NCBI RefSeq assembly: GCF_020707215.1
Contig: NZ_JAJFET010000003.1
Coordinates: forward strand, 62,001 to 126,000
Source: Sphingomonas sp. PL-96
GTDB lineage: Bacteria; Pseudomonadota; Alphaproteobacteria; Sphingomonadales; Sphingomonadaceae
Direction: 5' to 3'
DNA length: 64,000 nucleotides
In this document: positions 8,836 through 17,501 of the stretch, in pieces
Position numbering within the stretch: the first letter of the stretch is position 1
How the letters are laid out: each line of letters begins with the position of its first letter
The notes under the pieces: generated by a model
What the model was told of the DNA's origin: nothing
Seen by the model: the letters and a program-made list of their open reading frames with translations, nothing else
The model's database searches: none
Position numbers and translations under genes: made by a program

Positions 8836-9648
8836 TTAGAACAGCTCGTCCAGCATCAGGTGGAACTGAAGCTTGCGTCCGTCCGGAACGGCGATGCCGT
8901 ATCGATCAAAGAGCCTGGCCTGAAGCTCCCCGCCGAATTCGCCGAGGCAGTTCCAGAGAATGGCGAGGTCCTGATAGCGGTCCGCGGTACCGACCCGACC
9001 CGTATCGATGCAGCCGACCACCTCGCCATCGACCATCAGGACGTTGTCGAGCGAAAAGTCGCCATGCGTGACGACCCGATCGGGCGTGAGCGGTAGCAGC
9101 CGCTGCATCGCGGACCATATTTGCTCGGCCGTCCAGCCGGCCCGGGCTTCGTCGAAATCATCCTCCTCCACCAGGCCGGCATCGATGCGTCTCCGCGCTT
9201 GGGCGAGCCGGTGGACATGATCGCTGGTGAAGGGGCAGTCGCTCACCGGGAGCGCATGGAGGCGCTGTAGGAAAGCGACCAATGCGTCGACAATCGCTGG
9301 ACGGTCGGCAGGCCTGCTTTCGAGATGCTGGTACGCCGTTTGCCCCGGCAATGCCGTCATCAACAGCCATGCCTCCCCGGGGGTGCGGACGAAATGCACG
9401 ACGGCTGGAACAGGGATGCGGCCGGCCATCCACGACAGCTTGGCCGCCTCCTCCTCCACATCATCGCCGGGGGCGCCTGTGCCATGCTTCAGGTACAGAT
9501 CGGGCGCGCCCGGCTTGCCGTGGAGTCGATACACGGCGGCGCCAGCCTCCCCGACATTGTTTCGAGCCCACTTATATCCGGCCAGCTCGGCGGACAGGCT
9601 CGCCGGCACACGCACGGGCGCACAAGCGTCTTCGCGATTGTCATGCAT
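8836..9648 (-). CDS. Aminoglycoside O-phosphotransferase, APH(3') type
   Basis: Predicted to transfer phosphate to the 3'-hydroxyl of kanamycin/neomycin-type aminoglycosides. With the ATG at 9648 the protein has 270 residues, close to the usual 264-270. Reading further upstream would add an implausible 57-residue leader. Family motifs are present: the nucleotide-positioning Lys in LYLKHG, the catalytic loop HGDFSLDNVL with Asp197, and the metal-binding IDTGRVGTADRYQDLAILW followed by LGEFG. The C-terminus LMLDELF is the classical APH(3') ending. It sits between an HNH gene and a MarR gene on the same strand, with an IS6 relic nearby. It could be a resident chromosomal kinase or an acquired resistance gene. 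Activity and spectrum cannot be judged from sequence. Confidence 0.88.
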   Translation of the reverse strand: MHDNREDACAPVRVPASLSAELAGYKWARNNVGEAGAAVYRLHGKPGAPDLYLKHGTGAPGDDVEEEAAKLSWMAGRIPVPAVVHFVRTPGEAWLLMTALPGQTAYQHLESRPADRPAIVDALVAFLQRLHALPVSDCPFTSDHVHRLAQARRRIDAGLVEEDDFDEARAGWTAEQIWSAMQRLLPLTPDRVVTHGDFSLDNVLMVDGEVVGCIDTGRVGTADRYQDLAILWNCLGEFGGELQARLFDRYGIAVPDGRKLQFHLMLDELF

Positions 9649-9865
9649 GAGGCGAGCTTCCTCGGGATCAATCAGACCAATGATCAGCCTGTCGGAGAAG
9701 AACCGTACGACCGCCGCGTCGAAGCTTCCATGAAAAGCGGTGCGGTCGGACCCCGGCGCGCCGCGACAGGGCTGTGGCACGGACGCAGGATCGGCACACG
9801 GCGCGCGCAGGTTCTGCATGAACCCCGCTCACATCTCCCTGCCCGAGGGGAGGTGAGCGAAAAGA

Positions 9866-10345
9866 TCATTCCTGTCCCGCGACGATGGCAAGACAGGCCG
9901 TCTCCAGCGCGGCCAGGACGCGCACCGCACAAGCTCCGTCCTGCTCGCTCACCCCACCCAGAACGTCGCGACGCAACTGGGCTAGAGCCTCTTCCAGCCG
10001 TTCTGCGAGCGCGTGCCCCTGAGCGGTGAGGTGAAGCGTCCTGGCGCGGGCGTCGGTCGCATCGGTGCGACGCTGCAAGAGCCCGTCGCGTTCGAGTTGC
10101 GTTACCGAGCGCGCGATGGCCGCAGCATCGATAGCGGACTCCTCCGCCACATCCTTCTGCCGGACGCCTTCGCCCAGCCGCGAGACGACGAGAATCAGCG
10201 CCGCGGCCGACAGGGACACTCCCAGGCGCGCGAGGGCGACGCCGGCCGCGCGCTGCCACGCGCGACCCGCGGGCAGCACCATCCACGTGAGCGCTGTGGA
10301 CCACTCGTCCTGTTCACTGACCGGCACGTATTGTTGACTCGTCAA
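9866..10345 (-). CDS. MarR-family transcriptional regulator
   Basis: A winged-helix repressor of 159 residues. The recognition region reads VRQKDVAEESAIDAAAIARSVTQLERDGLLQRRTDATDARART, which has the MarR helix-turn-helix and the wing with the conserved D-x-R-A/R. Flanking helices give the dimer interface. The start is taken as TTG at 10345, because no ATG lies before the fold; the GTG six codons downstream is an alternative. It is divergent from a dehydrogenase pair, with inverted GTACC elements between them, so it probably represses itself and perhaps the SDR/ADH genes in response to a small phenolic-type ligand. The regulatory target is inference. Confidence 0.88.
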   Translation of the reverse strand: MTSQQYVPVSEQDEWSTALTWMVLPAGRAWQRAAGVALARLGVSLSAAALILVVSRLGEGVRQKDVAEESAIDAAAIARSVTQLERDGLLQRRTDATDARARTLHLTAQGHALAERLEEALAQLRRDVLGGVSEQDGACAVRVLAALETACLAIVAGQE

Positions 10346-10699
10346 TTAATTCCTACCTTGTACCGTACCACGCGGCGGTACCCTCCCCAAAGCTTTGAGG
10401 AGGTACAAAGCGGAGAAAGCAGGATGATCAGGCTGAAGGACGAGGATCCGATCATTACCGCCCACCGCAACGCCCGCGCAGGACCGGGGTGGCCTTGTCT
10501 CAGAAGCGAAGGCGGCATTCACGGCCGGCGCGACCGAGCTGGGGAAGGGGGACGGCGGAGCCGCTGCCACGAAACCGCCGCGACGCATCCCTTGCCCGGC
10601 AGAGGTGAGCAATCCCGTGCCGTTACCTGCCTCCGCTGCGGCGTCCTGCATCAACGCCACCGAGCATTTCGCCCCTGATCACCATCGAAAGGACAGAAC
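10346..10699. other. Divergent intergenic region marR / SDR
   Basis: A 354-bp gap. The marR-proximal 65 bp hold the inverted repeats described separately. The rest is GC-rich and is open in several frames on both strands, but none shows a recognisable protein. An ATG at 10424 behind a purine-rich stretch opens a frame starting MIRLKDEDPIITAHRN that soon degenerates into Arg/Gly-rich sequence, possibly a broken small gene. Confidence 0.4.
10358..10408. promoter_or_regulatory. Nested inverted repeats upstream of marR (candidate MarR operator)
   Basis: TTGTACC at 10358-10364 is mirrored by GGTACAA at 10402-10408. Inside this, GTACC at 10365-10369 pairs with GGTAC at 10377-10381, giving a 17-bp imperfect palindrome. 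They lie just upstream of the marR start codon, the usual place for autoregulatory MarR sites. Confidence 0.45.
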
Positions 10700-11446
10700 A
10701 TGGAGAAAGAATTCGCAGGAAAGGTCGCGATCGTCACCGGCGCGGCATCCGGCATCGGTGCTGCGACGGCACGTCGGCTTGCCGCGGCGGGCGCGGCAGT
10801 GGTTGTCGCCGACTTCAATCGCGACGGCGCGGAAGCCGTGGCCGAGGCGATCGGCGGGGAGGCTCGCGCGTATGTGATCGATCTGGGCGATTTCGACGCG
10901 ATCGAGCGGATGGTGGCGTGGACGGTCGACACCTTCGGCCGGCTGGACGTGGCGGTCAACAATGCGGGGATCGGCGGGGATTCCAAGGGCGTCGTCGACT
11001 ATGATCCGGAGATGTGGCGGCGTGTCCAGGCGGTCAATCTCGACGGCATCTTCGGCTGTATGAAGTACCAGATCCCCGCCATGATCGCGTCGGGCGGTGG
11101 CGCCATCGTCAACATGGCCTCCGCGCTTGGGATCGTCGCCCAGCGCAACAACGCCGCCTATATCGCTTCCAAGCACGCGATCATCGGCATCACCAAATCT
11201 GCGGCGCTCGACTACGCGGATCAAGGCATCCGGGTGAACGCGATCGCTCCGGGGTACATCGATACGCCGTTGGTGCGCAGCGTCGTCAGCCAGGAGGCCT
11301 TTGACGCGATCGTCGCCCTTCATCCCGTCGGCCGGCTGGGCACGCCGGAGGAAATTGCCGCCGCCGCAGTGTTCCTGTTGTCGGACCATGCCTCCTTCAT
11401 CACCGGAACGGTCCAGGCCGTCGATGGCGGCTACACCGCGCAATAA
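10700..11446 (+). CDS. Short-chain dehydrogenase/reductase (classical SDR)
   Basis: An NAD(P)-dependent oxidoreductase of 248 residues with the complete classical SDR set: TGAASGIG at 13-20 (dinucleotide binding), Asp38 at the end of beta-2 (favours NAD over NADP), NNAG at 87-90, and the tetrad Asn114, Ser141, Tyr154, Lys158. The C-terminal SFITGTVQAVDGGYT is the standard SDR ending that follows the PG motif (APGYIDT). The substrate is not evident; neighbours suggest an alcohol or ketone. It lies 34 bp upstream of a zinc alcohol dehydrogenase on the same strand, so the two probably act on related alcohol/carbonyl substrates. It is divergent from the MarR gene, which may control it. Confidence 0.92.
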   Translation: MEKEFAGKVAIVTGAASGIGAATARRLAAAGAAVVVADFNRDGAEAVAEAIGGEARAYVIDLGDFDAIERMVAWTVDTFGRLDVAVNNAGIGGDSKGVVDYDPEMWRRVQAVNLDGIFGCMKYQIPAMIASGGGAIVNMASALGIVAQRNNAAYIASKHAIIGITKSAALDYADQGIRVNAIAPGYIDTPLVRSVVSQEAFDAIVALHPVGRLGTPEEIAAAAVFLLSDHASFITGTVQAVDGGYTAQ

Positions 11447-11480
11447 CCGAGCGACAGCGACCCTTCAGAAGGAAGCCATC

Positions 11481-12524
11481 ATGAAAGCTGTGCAACTCGT
11501 CCGCCCGACGGAATTGGTCCTCACCGATCTGCCGGTGCCCGAGATACAGTCGCACGAAGTGCTGTTGCGCGTGACGGCGGCCGGTGTTTGCCACACCGAC
11601 GTCAGCATCCGCCACGAGACCAGCGATCTTTATCCGTCCGGCCTGGTTCTCGGCCATGAGATCGCCGGGCGCATCGAGCGCGTGGGCGAAGGGGTGAGAG
11701 ACTGGCAGCCCGGCGAGGACGTCATCGTCTACCCATGCTGGTCGTGCGGCACCTGCCGTGAATGCGCAGCGGGGCGGCAGAACGCCTGTCGCCAGACCGG
11801 CGGTCGGCTGCAACCGCCGCCGACGCCGGGAGTCACGGTTGCCGGCGGCATGGCGGAATATGTCGCGGTTCCGGCGTCCGCGCTGGTGCGGGCAGACGGG
11901 ATCGATCCGGCAGTGGCCGCGATCCTGCCCGATGCGGCGCTTGTGCCCTATCACTCGATCCGCGCCGTCGAGGAACATCTGCGCCCCGGGTCGACCGCAG
12001 TGGTGATCGGGCTCGGCGGGCTCGGCCACCTGGCCATCCAGATGCTGCGGGCGCTTTCCGCGGCGCGGGTGGTGGCGCTCGATGTCAACGAAGAGGCGCT
12101 GTCCGCGGTTCACGACCATGTCGACCTTGCCCTGAAGTCGAACGCCGACGGGGTGGCCGACCGCATCGTCGCGTTCACCGAAGGCTATGGCGCTGATGTG
12201 GTGCTCGATTTCGTCGGCATCGATGCCACGCTTCGCCTCTCGGGCAGCGTGATCGCACGTTATGGTGCGATACGCGTTCCCGGCCTCGGCTGCGGCGTGC
12301 TGCCTTTCGAAACCGCCCAGTCCTCCACGATCCTGCCTTGGGGAGCATCGCTGGTCCGCCCCTACAGCGGCACGTATGACGACCTGCGCCAGATCGTCGA
12401 CCTCGCTCGGCAGCGGCGCATCAATCCCGTCATTCAGCGGTATCCGTTCGAGCAGGCGATCGAGGCACTGGATGACTTGGAAGCAGGCAAGGTACGCGGG
12501 CGCGCCGTCTTGATCCCATCGTGA
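11481..12524 (+). CDS. Zinc-dependent alcohol dehydrogenase (MDR superfamily)
   Basis: A medium-chain dehydrogenase of 347 residues. Catalytic zinc ligands are Cys37 (GVCHTD) and His59-Glu60 (GHE), with a third likely at the Asp in ILPDAALV. The structural zinc lobe has Cys89, Cys92, Cys95 and Cys103. A Rossmann motif GLGGLGHLAIQ precedes ALDVNEEAL, where the Asp suggests NAD. The ATG at 11481 is preceded by a purine-rich AGAAGGAAG. It probably forms an operon with the SDR just upstream. The NAD-dependent oxidation of a primary or secondary alcohol is expected; the physiological substrate is unknown. Confidence 0.92.
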   Translation: MKAVQLVRPTELVLTDLPVPEIQSHEVLLRVTAAGVCHTDVSIRHETSDLYPSGLVLGHEIAGRIERVGEGVRDWQPGEDVIVYPCWSCGTCRECAAGRQNACRQTGGRLQPPPTPGVTVAGGMAEYVAVPASALVRADGIDPAVAAILPDAALVPYHSIRAVEEHLRPGSTAVVIGLGGLGHLAIQMLRALSAARVVALDVNEEALSAVHDHVDLALKSNADGVADRIVAFTEGYGADVVLDFVGIDATLRLSGSVIARYGAIRVPGLGCGVLPFETAQSSTILPWGASLVRPYSGTYDDLRQIVDLARQRRINPVIQRYPFEQAIEALDDLEAGKVRGRAVLIPS

Positions 12525-12534
12525 ACGCGTGAAC

Positions 12535-12584
12535 GGCACGACCTGCGGGTTCAACCATGCAGGATGTTACCGAAAGGTCGTGCC
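12535..12584. other. Long inverted repeat downstream of the alcohol dehydrogenase
   Basis: GGCACGACCT at 12535-12544 is the exact reverse complement of AGGTCGTGCC at 12575-12584. The 30-nt interior could form a smaller CTGC/GCAG stem. It starts 10 bp after the adh stop. There is no T-run, so it may be an mRNA 3' structure rather than an intrinsic terminator. Confidence 0.4.
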
Positions 12585-12758
12585 TATCAGCGGCGGATCG
12601 GCAGGAAGGCCAGGATCTCTGGTGATTGAAGGTGTTCCAGTTGCTGCGTTTCGACGGAGCCGGGTCGCTCATGTCCGTTCCCTTTCGGAACCTCAATTAA
12701 GTCGAGCCTCGATGGGATCACCCGTGTGCCGCAACGCCGCCTCGTGCGTTGATCGGGC

Positions 12759-15524
12759 ATGGACCTGCGCCAGGAGAATAGCGAACTGAAGCGCAGACTC
12801 GCTGCAGCGGAGGGCCTGCTGCGCGAGAATGCCGAGCTTCACGCCTCCATACGGGAGAGCGAAGCGCGGCATCGCCTGCTTGTCGACGTCTGGGCGCAGG
12901 CCGTGTGGGAAACCGATGCCGCCGGCGTCGTAGTGACCGACAGCCCAAGCTGGCGGACCTACACCGGCCAGACTCGGGAGGAGTGGCTCGGCTATGGCTG
13001 GCTGGACGCGATTCATCCCGACGATCGAGCCTATGCCGAGCAGCAATGGCGGGGAGCGATCGCGGCACGCAAGCCCGTGGACGCCGAGTTCCGCCTCCGT
13101 GCCCCGGGCGGCGGGTGGCGCTGGACCAATGTTCGCGCTGCGCCCTTGCTCGATGCGGACGGAAGCATCGAGAAGTGGCTCGGCCTGAACATCGACATCG
13201 ATGACCGCAAGCAGGCCGAGGCGGCACTGCGCGAAAGTGAAGAGCGGTATCGCGCCCTGTTCGAGTCTATGGATGAGGCCTATGCTGTGGTCGAAGTTCT
13301 GAAAGACGATCACGGCCGCTGGGAGGACTTTCGGTTCCTTGAGGTCAACCGCGCCTTCGTGGAACACACCACCATGCCCTGGCCGGTCGGCAAGACGGCG
13401 ACGGAACTGCTCGGTTCCCCGAACCCGCGTTGGACAGAACTCTATGGCCAAGCACTGGACAGCGGCGAACCGCTGCGGGTGGAGGAACCCGAGGCCACGC
13501 TCGGCTTGATCTTCGACCTCAATATCTTTCCCCTGGACCGCGAGCAGAACCGCGTTGCCGTCCTGTTCACCAACATCACCTCACGCAAGAAGGTCGAAGC
13601 GGCTCTTCGGGAGAGCGAGGAGCAGTTCCGCACGCTGGCCGACACCGCTCCCGCGCTCATCTGGCGCAATGATGCGAAGGGCGAAAACCTGTTCATCAAT
13701 CGCCAGTTTCTGGAGCTCACTGGAAGGTCGGCGGAGGATATCCGCAGCGCCGGCTGGCATACGCTGATCCATCCCGACGACGCGCCGGCTTATATCGCCG
13801 ATTATCTCGCGGGCGTCGGAGCCGAGCGGGCGTGGCAAAACTCCAGCCGCCTCCAGCGCCACGATGGCGCATGGCGTTCGTTCGAAAACCACGCGCAGCC
13901 GGTGTTGGACGCCGAAGGTGCCTATGCCGGGCACGTCGGTGTGTCCGTCGACGTGACGGACCGGGTGGAAGCCGAGCGGGCACTGCGAGCGTTGCAGGAG
14001 CGGCAGGCCTTTTTGCTGGAACTCAGTGACGCGCTGCGGCTCACCCGGGACGCGGGCGACGTCCAGGCGACAACGACGCGGCTGGTGGTAGAGCACCTCG
14101 TCGCCGACCGCGCCATGTATGCCGAAGTCGAGGGCGAGCACGGCGCAGAGGCAGGAACGATACGGGCGCAATGCATCCGCCAGTCGGCTGCCGGCCAGCC
14201 GCTGATCGGCAGGTTTCCGGACCATTTCACCTTCAGCGGGTTCGGCGCGCACACGATGGCCGCCCGTTATCGGGGCGAGCCGCTCGTCGTAACGGATGTG
14301 ACAAGCGATCCGGCCTTTGGGGCGGCGGAGCGCGCCGCGTGGTGCGAGGCCGGTGTCCGCGCTGCCATCATCGCCCCCCTCTCCAAGCGGGGGCGGCTGG
14401 TCGCAGAGTTCGGCGTGCACTGCGTCCATGCGCGAAACTGGACGGATGAGGAGGTGACGCTCATCCAGGAGATTGCCGAACGTACCTGGGCCGCTGCCGA
14501 GCGCGCGCGGGCCGAGGCGGCACTGGCGGCGAGCGAGCAGTTCTTGCGGGCGTTGCTCGAAGGCGTATCGCAACTCGTCTGGCGTGCGGTGGACGGCGGC
14601 AACTGGACCTGGGCAAGCCCGCAATGGACGAACTATACGGGTCAGGCGGCGCCGGAGAGCCACGGTCGTGGATGGCTCCATGCAGTCCATCCCGACGATC
14701 GCGATGCGGCCATGGCGGTCTGGGCCGGGGCGCTTGAGCGCGGCGAGTTTCATGCCAACTATCGCATCCGCCATGCCCGCGAGGGGCGATATCGCTGGTT
14801 CCAGACTCGTGCGACCCCGGTCCGCAACAGCGCCGGCGCCATCGTCGAGTGGCTCGGCACGTCGACCGACGTCGATGACCTGCGCCGGTTGCAAGAGCGT
14901 CAGCAGGTCCTGCTCGCCGAGCTCCAGCATCGTGTCCGCAATATCCTCGCGGTCACCCATGCGATGATCAACCGATCCAACGACGGCGAGCGACCGACGG
15001 AGGAGTATGTTCAGCACCTCCAGGGCCGCATATCGGCTTTGGCGCGCACCCAGGTGTTGTTGACCCGGTCGGCGGGAACGGCGGTCGATCTGGAAATGCT
15101 CATCCGCGACGAGCTTCTCGCGCAAGCAGTGGATGAAGATCAGATCAGCCTGCAAGGTGTCGAGATCGCCATCTCACCGAAAAGCGCCGAGGTGCTGACG
15201 CTCGCGATCCATGAGCTCGCCACCAACGCGACGAAGTACGGCGCCTTCTCGCGGCGAACCGGCCGGCTGGAGGTGCGCTGGCGGTCGGAAACGCGCGGCG
15301 CACAGGACTGGCTGGTGATCGACTGGCGTGAGCGCGGCGTGCCGATCATCGACGCAGTGCCGCGCCGCCAGGGGTTTGGCTCTGAACTTATCTCCCGCCG
15401 CATCCCGTATGAGCTGAAGGGGCATGGCAGCTTCAGCCTCAAACCGGGGGGCCTGGAAAGCCGGATCGAGTTCCCGCTGGTTGCAGGCGAGAGCATTCTC
15501 CAGACGGACGCAGGAGGCCGATGA
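12759..15524 (+). CDS. Cytosolic multi-PAS/GAF HWE-family sensor histidine kinase
   Basis: A kinase of 921 residues with no membrane segment. A short coiled coil at the N-terminus is followed by three PAS/PAC units (about 35-150, 155-280, 285-410; each ends with a linker like LRESEERYRALFE), a GAF domain (about 420-590), a fourth PAS (about 595-710) and the catalytic core. The phospho-acceptor is His724 in LAELQHRVRNILA. The ATPase N box HELATNATKYGAF (Asn823) and the WRE motif near the end define the HWE/HisKA_2 family. Its stop overlaps the start of a single-domain receiver, the obvious phosphotransfer partner. HWE kinases in this order often feed the PhyR-NepR-EcfG general stress pathway or light/redox responses. 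A poor GGAAC-like site (12696-12700) lies upstream. Confidence 0.9.
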   Translation: MDLRQENSELKRRLAAAEGLLRENAELHASIRESEARHRLLVDVWAQAVWETDAAGVVVTDSPSWRTYTGQTREEWLGYGWLDAIHPDDRAYAEQQWRGAIAARKPVDAEFRLRAPGGGWRWTNVRAAPLLDADGSIEKWLGLNIDIDDRKQAEAALRESEERYRALFESMDEAYAVVEVLKDDHGRWEDFRFLEVNRAFVEHTTMPWPVGKTATELLGSPNPRWTELYGQALDSGEPLRVEEPEATLGLIFDLNIFPLDREQNRVAVLFTNITSRKKVEAALRESEEQFRTLADTAPALIWRNDAKGENLFINRQFLELTGRSAEDIRSAGWHTLIHPDDAPAYIADYLAGVGAERAWQNSSRLQRHDGAWRSFENHAQPVLDAEGAYAGHVGVSVDVTDRVEAERALRALQERQAFLLELSDALRLTRDAGDVQATTTRLVVEHLVADRAMYAEVEGEHGAEAGTIRAQCIRQSAAGQPLIGRFPDHFTFSGFGAHTMAARYRGEPLVVTDVTSDPAFGAAERAAWCEAGVRAAIIAPLSKRGRLVAEFGVHCVHARNWTDEEVTLIQEIAERTWAAAERARAEAALAASEQFLRALLEGVSQLVWRAVDGGNWTWASPQWTNYTGQAAPESHGRGWLHAVHPDDRDAAMAVWAGALERGEFHANYRIRHAREGRYRWFQTRATPVRNSAGAIVEWLGTSTDVDDLRRLQERQQVLLAELQHRVRNILAVTHAMINRSNDGERPTEEYVQHLQGRISALARTQVLLTRSAGTAVDLEMLIRDELLAQAVDEDQISLQGVEIAISPKSAEVLTLAIHELATNATKYGAFSRRTGRLEVRWRSETRGAQDWLVIDWRERGVPIIDAVPRRQGFGSELISRRIPYELKGHGSFSLKPGGLESRIEFPLVAGESILQTDAGGR

Positions 15525-15910
15525 CGATGAGCACCAGCAAGAGCAGCTTGGTCGGGGCGCGCATCCTCGTGCTTGAGGATGATTACTATCTCGCGTCGGA
15601 CCTGCAGAACGCGCTGGAGGCGGCGGGTGCCGAAGTCGTCGGGCCCTTCTGCGATGCGGCCGGTGTCACGGACGCGCTGGCTGTCGACGCGCCCGATTGC
15701 GCGCTGGTCGACCTGAACCTCGGGCAGGGCATGTCTTTCGAAGTGCCGCGAGAGCTGGCCCGCCGCGGGATACCGTTCGCATTCGTGACCGGTTATGATC
15801 GAACCGCGCTGCCCGCAGAATTCGCTGCCACGGTGCGCATCGAAAAGCCCATCACCGCGCATCACGCCGCCAGGGTCGCCGAACAGCTTCTGGCGGTTCA
15901 GCGGACCTGA
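15521..15910 (+). CDS. Single-domain response regulator
   Basis: A stand-alone receiver of 129 residues without an output domain. The acidic residues Glu19-Asp21 (VLEDDYYLA), the phosphorylation site Asp64 in ALVDLNLG and the Lys-Pro switch (RIEKPI) are all present. The fourth strand reads FVTGYD, the variant common in receivers fused or linked to HWE kinases. It is coupled by ATGA to the kinase upstream. Its last 13 bp overlap the end of the convergent Crp/Fnr gene. It probably works as a phosphate sink or protein-interaction switch for that kinase. Confidence 0.9.
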   Translation: MTMSTSKSSLVGARILVLEDDYYLASDLQNALEAAGAEVVGPFCDAAGVTDALAVDAPDCALVDLNLGQGMSFEVPRELARRGIPFAFVTGYDRTALPAEFAATVRIEKPITAHHAARVAEQLLAVQRT

Positions 15911-16674
15911 CGGACATTCGCCATCCCATGTCGTTCGGGGGCGAAGGGAAGGTGCAGATAGCCGGGATCGAACTCGGCGACCGAGGTCAGGCCAGCCCAG
16001 TCGAGGATGGTGGCGCTTCCGCGTATCATCTGGATCAGGCCTTCTTCGCGCAAGGTCTTGATGGAGCGGTTCACGTGCACCGAGGTGAGCCCGAGCGCCT
16101 CGCCGAGTTGGTCCTGCGTGATCGCCAGGGGGAAGCTGCCGTTCGCCAGCGCGCCGATCTGGGCGTAGCGCACCGCCATTTCGCAGAGCAGGTGTGCGAT
16201 GCGTCCGCGCGCGTTGCGCCGGCCGACGTTCACCAGCCACTGCGCCACGATCGCGCCATCAACCACACAGTCTCGCCAGAATGCGGATGAGAGGCCGCGG
16301 TGTTCGAAGGCGAGTTCGCGCAAGATCCGATGCGGCACCTTGATGATGGTCACGTTGGTCAGCGCCTGCAACGGCGACGGCGCCCTCGGGAGCATGAGCG
16401 AGTAGAGGTCGACCATGTCGCCAGGCACGTGCAGGCTGACGATCTGGCGGCTGCCGTCCTCCAACTGCGCGAAACGGGCAACAAGGCCGTCCACGACGAG
16501 GCAGGCATCCTCAAGCTCATCGCCCAAGCGGACGAAATCGTGATGCGCCACCACCTTTTGCGGCTGGCCGCTGAGGGAAAGAACAGCCTCCCGCTCGGAA
16601 GCGCTGATCTGCGAGCGCACTTCCAGGCGGAGGAGAAACAATCTCAGCGCAGCTTGCCTTGGCCCAATCTCCAT
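15898..16674 (-). CDS. Crp/Fnr-family transcriptional regulator
   Basis: A protein of 258 residues. An N-terminal cyclic-nucleotide-binding-like beta-barrel (about 25-145, with RQIVSLHVPGDMVDLYSLML) leads into the long dimer helix and a C-terminal HTH (about 180-235, LAITQDQLGEALGLTSVHVNRSIKTLREEGLI). The barrel lacks the Arg/Ser pattern that binds cAMP and there are no Fnr-type Cys clusters, so the signal is unknown. This subfamily is very common in sphingomonads and rhizobia. The ATG at 16674 is the first before the fold. It converges with the receiver gene, and the two ends overlap. Another Crp/Fnr regulator occurs at 29800-30564. Confidence 0.9.
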   Translation of the reverse strand: MEIGPRQAALRLFLLRLEVRSQISASEREAVLSLSGQPQKVVAHHDFVRLGDELEDACLVVDGLVARFAQLEDGSRQIVSLHVPGDMVDLYSLMLPRAPSPLQALTNVTIIKVPHRILRELAFEHRGLSSAFWRDCVVDGAIVAQWLVNVGRRNARGRIAHLLCEMAVRYAQIGALANGSFPLAITQDQLGEALGLTSVHVNRSIKTLREEGLIQMIRGSATILDWAGLTSVAEFDPGYLHLPFAPERHGMANVRQVR

Positions 16675-16926
16675 GACTCACCCTTCATCGCCAACATACA
16701 TCAGCTTGACCGGTCCCGGACGGGCGTACCCTTAACTATGTTGGGTTTTGGCGCGATGATCCAAGATAGAGGCTGGCGGAGCCGCTGGTTCAGGGGTGGT
16801 GCGTTTCGCGACCGACCGCCCCGGATTGCACCGACGGCTTTGGGCCAATGATCAAGGGGTGGGACGTTCGTCTCCTTGCCATCCCGTTGAGGATAGGCAT
16901 TAACTTCAACGAGCGGCGGAGTCGGG

Positions 16927-17211
16927 ATGCAAGATCCTATGGCGGAAGCGGACGGAGCCTATCGCAACCTGTTGAGCGGTGGCGAAATGCGCTCCCGTAT
17001 CGCCGCGTTTGACTGGTCGCAGACGCCACTTGGTTGCGCGTCCGATTGGCCGTCGAGCCTCAAGTCCGCCGTCGAGATCATGCTGACCTCGCGCTACCCG
17101 ATGCTGGTGTGGTGGGGCCCCGAACTCATCCAGTTCTACAATGATGCCTATGTACCGGTGCTCGGCCGGCGACACCCCGCCTATCTCCCATCGTGGAGCG
17201 CTGATGAATAG
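16927..17211 (+). pseudogene. Truncated PAS-sensor kinase N-terminus
   Basis: A frame of 94 residues aligns with the first PAS domain of the hybrid kinase at 58455-61046: both have F/HDWSxTPLG, then W-P-x-x-L, MLxxxxPM, WGPEL and FYNDAYxPxLG. Here the frame ends soon after this block (RRHPAYLPSWSADE), with no second half of PAS and no kinase core. The 290 bp downstream carry no continuing PAS or kinase sequence. This is most simply a 3'-deleted kinase gene. A functional mini-PAS protein is possible but less likely, since the PAS fold is incomplete. Confidence 0.65.
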
Positions 17212-17501
17212 ACAAGTTTCGGGGGCTGCGTCTGCTGCCGGCAGCCGCTCAGCGCTGGAACCGCCAGTCCTGGAACCTTGCACTGCGCCGCCATGGCCTG
17301 TGCGACGATCGTCGTCCTATTCGAGAAACGCAGTCGGGGAGGGGTAGGCCAGCCCCTGTGCGCCTTCGTCTACAAGGACCATGGCGCTCCCTGCGCTCCA
17401 GCGAATGCGGACCGTATCATCTTCGATAGTGTTGCCTGGACGACGATGATAGCCTCCGGGCTTGCAGCGCCTGGACGCTGACGCGGTTATCAGGAGAGGT
17501 C

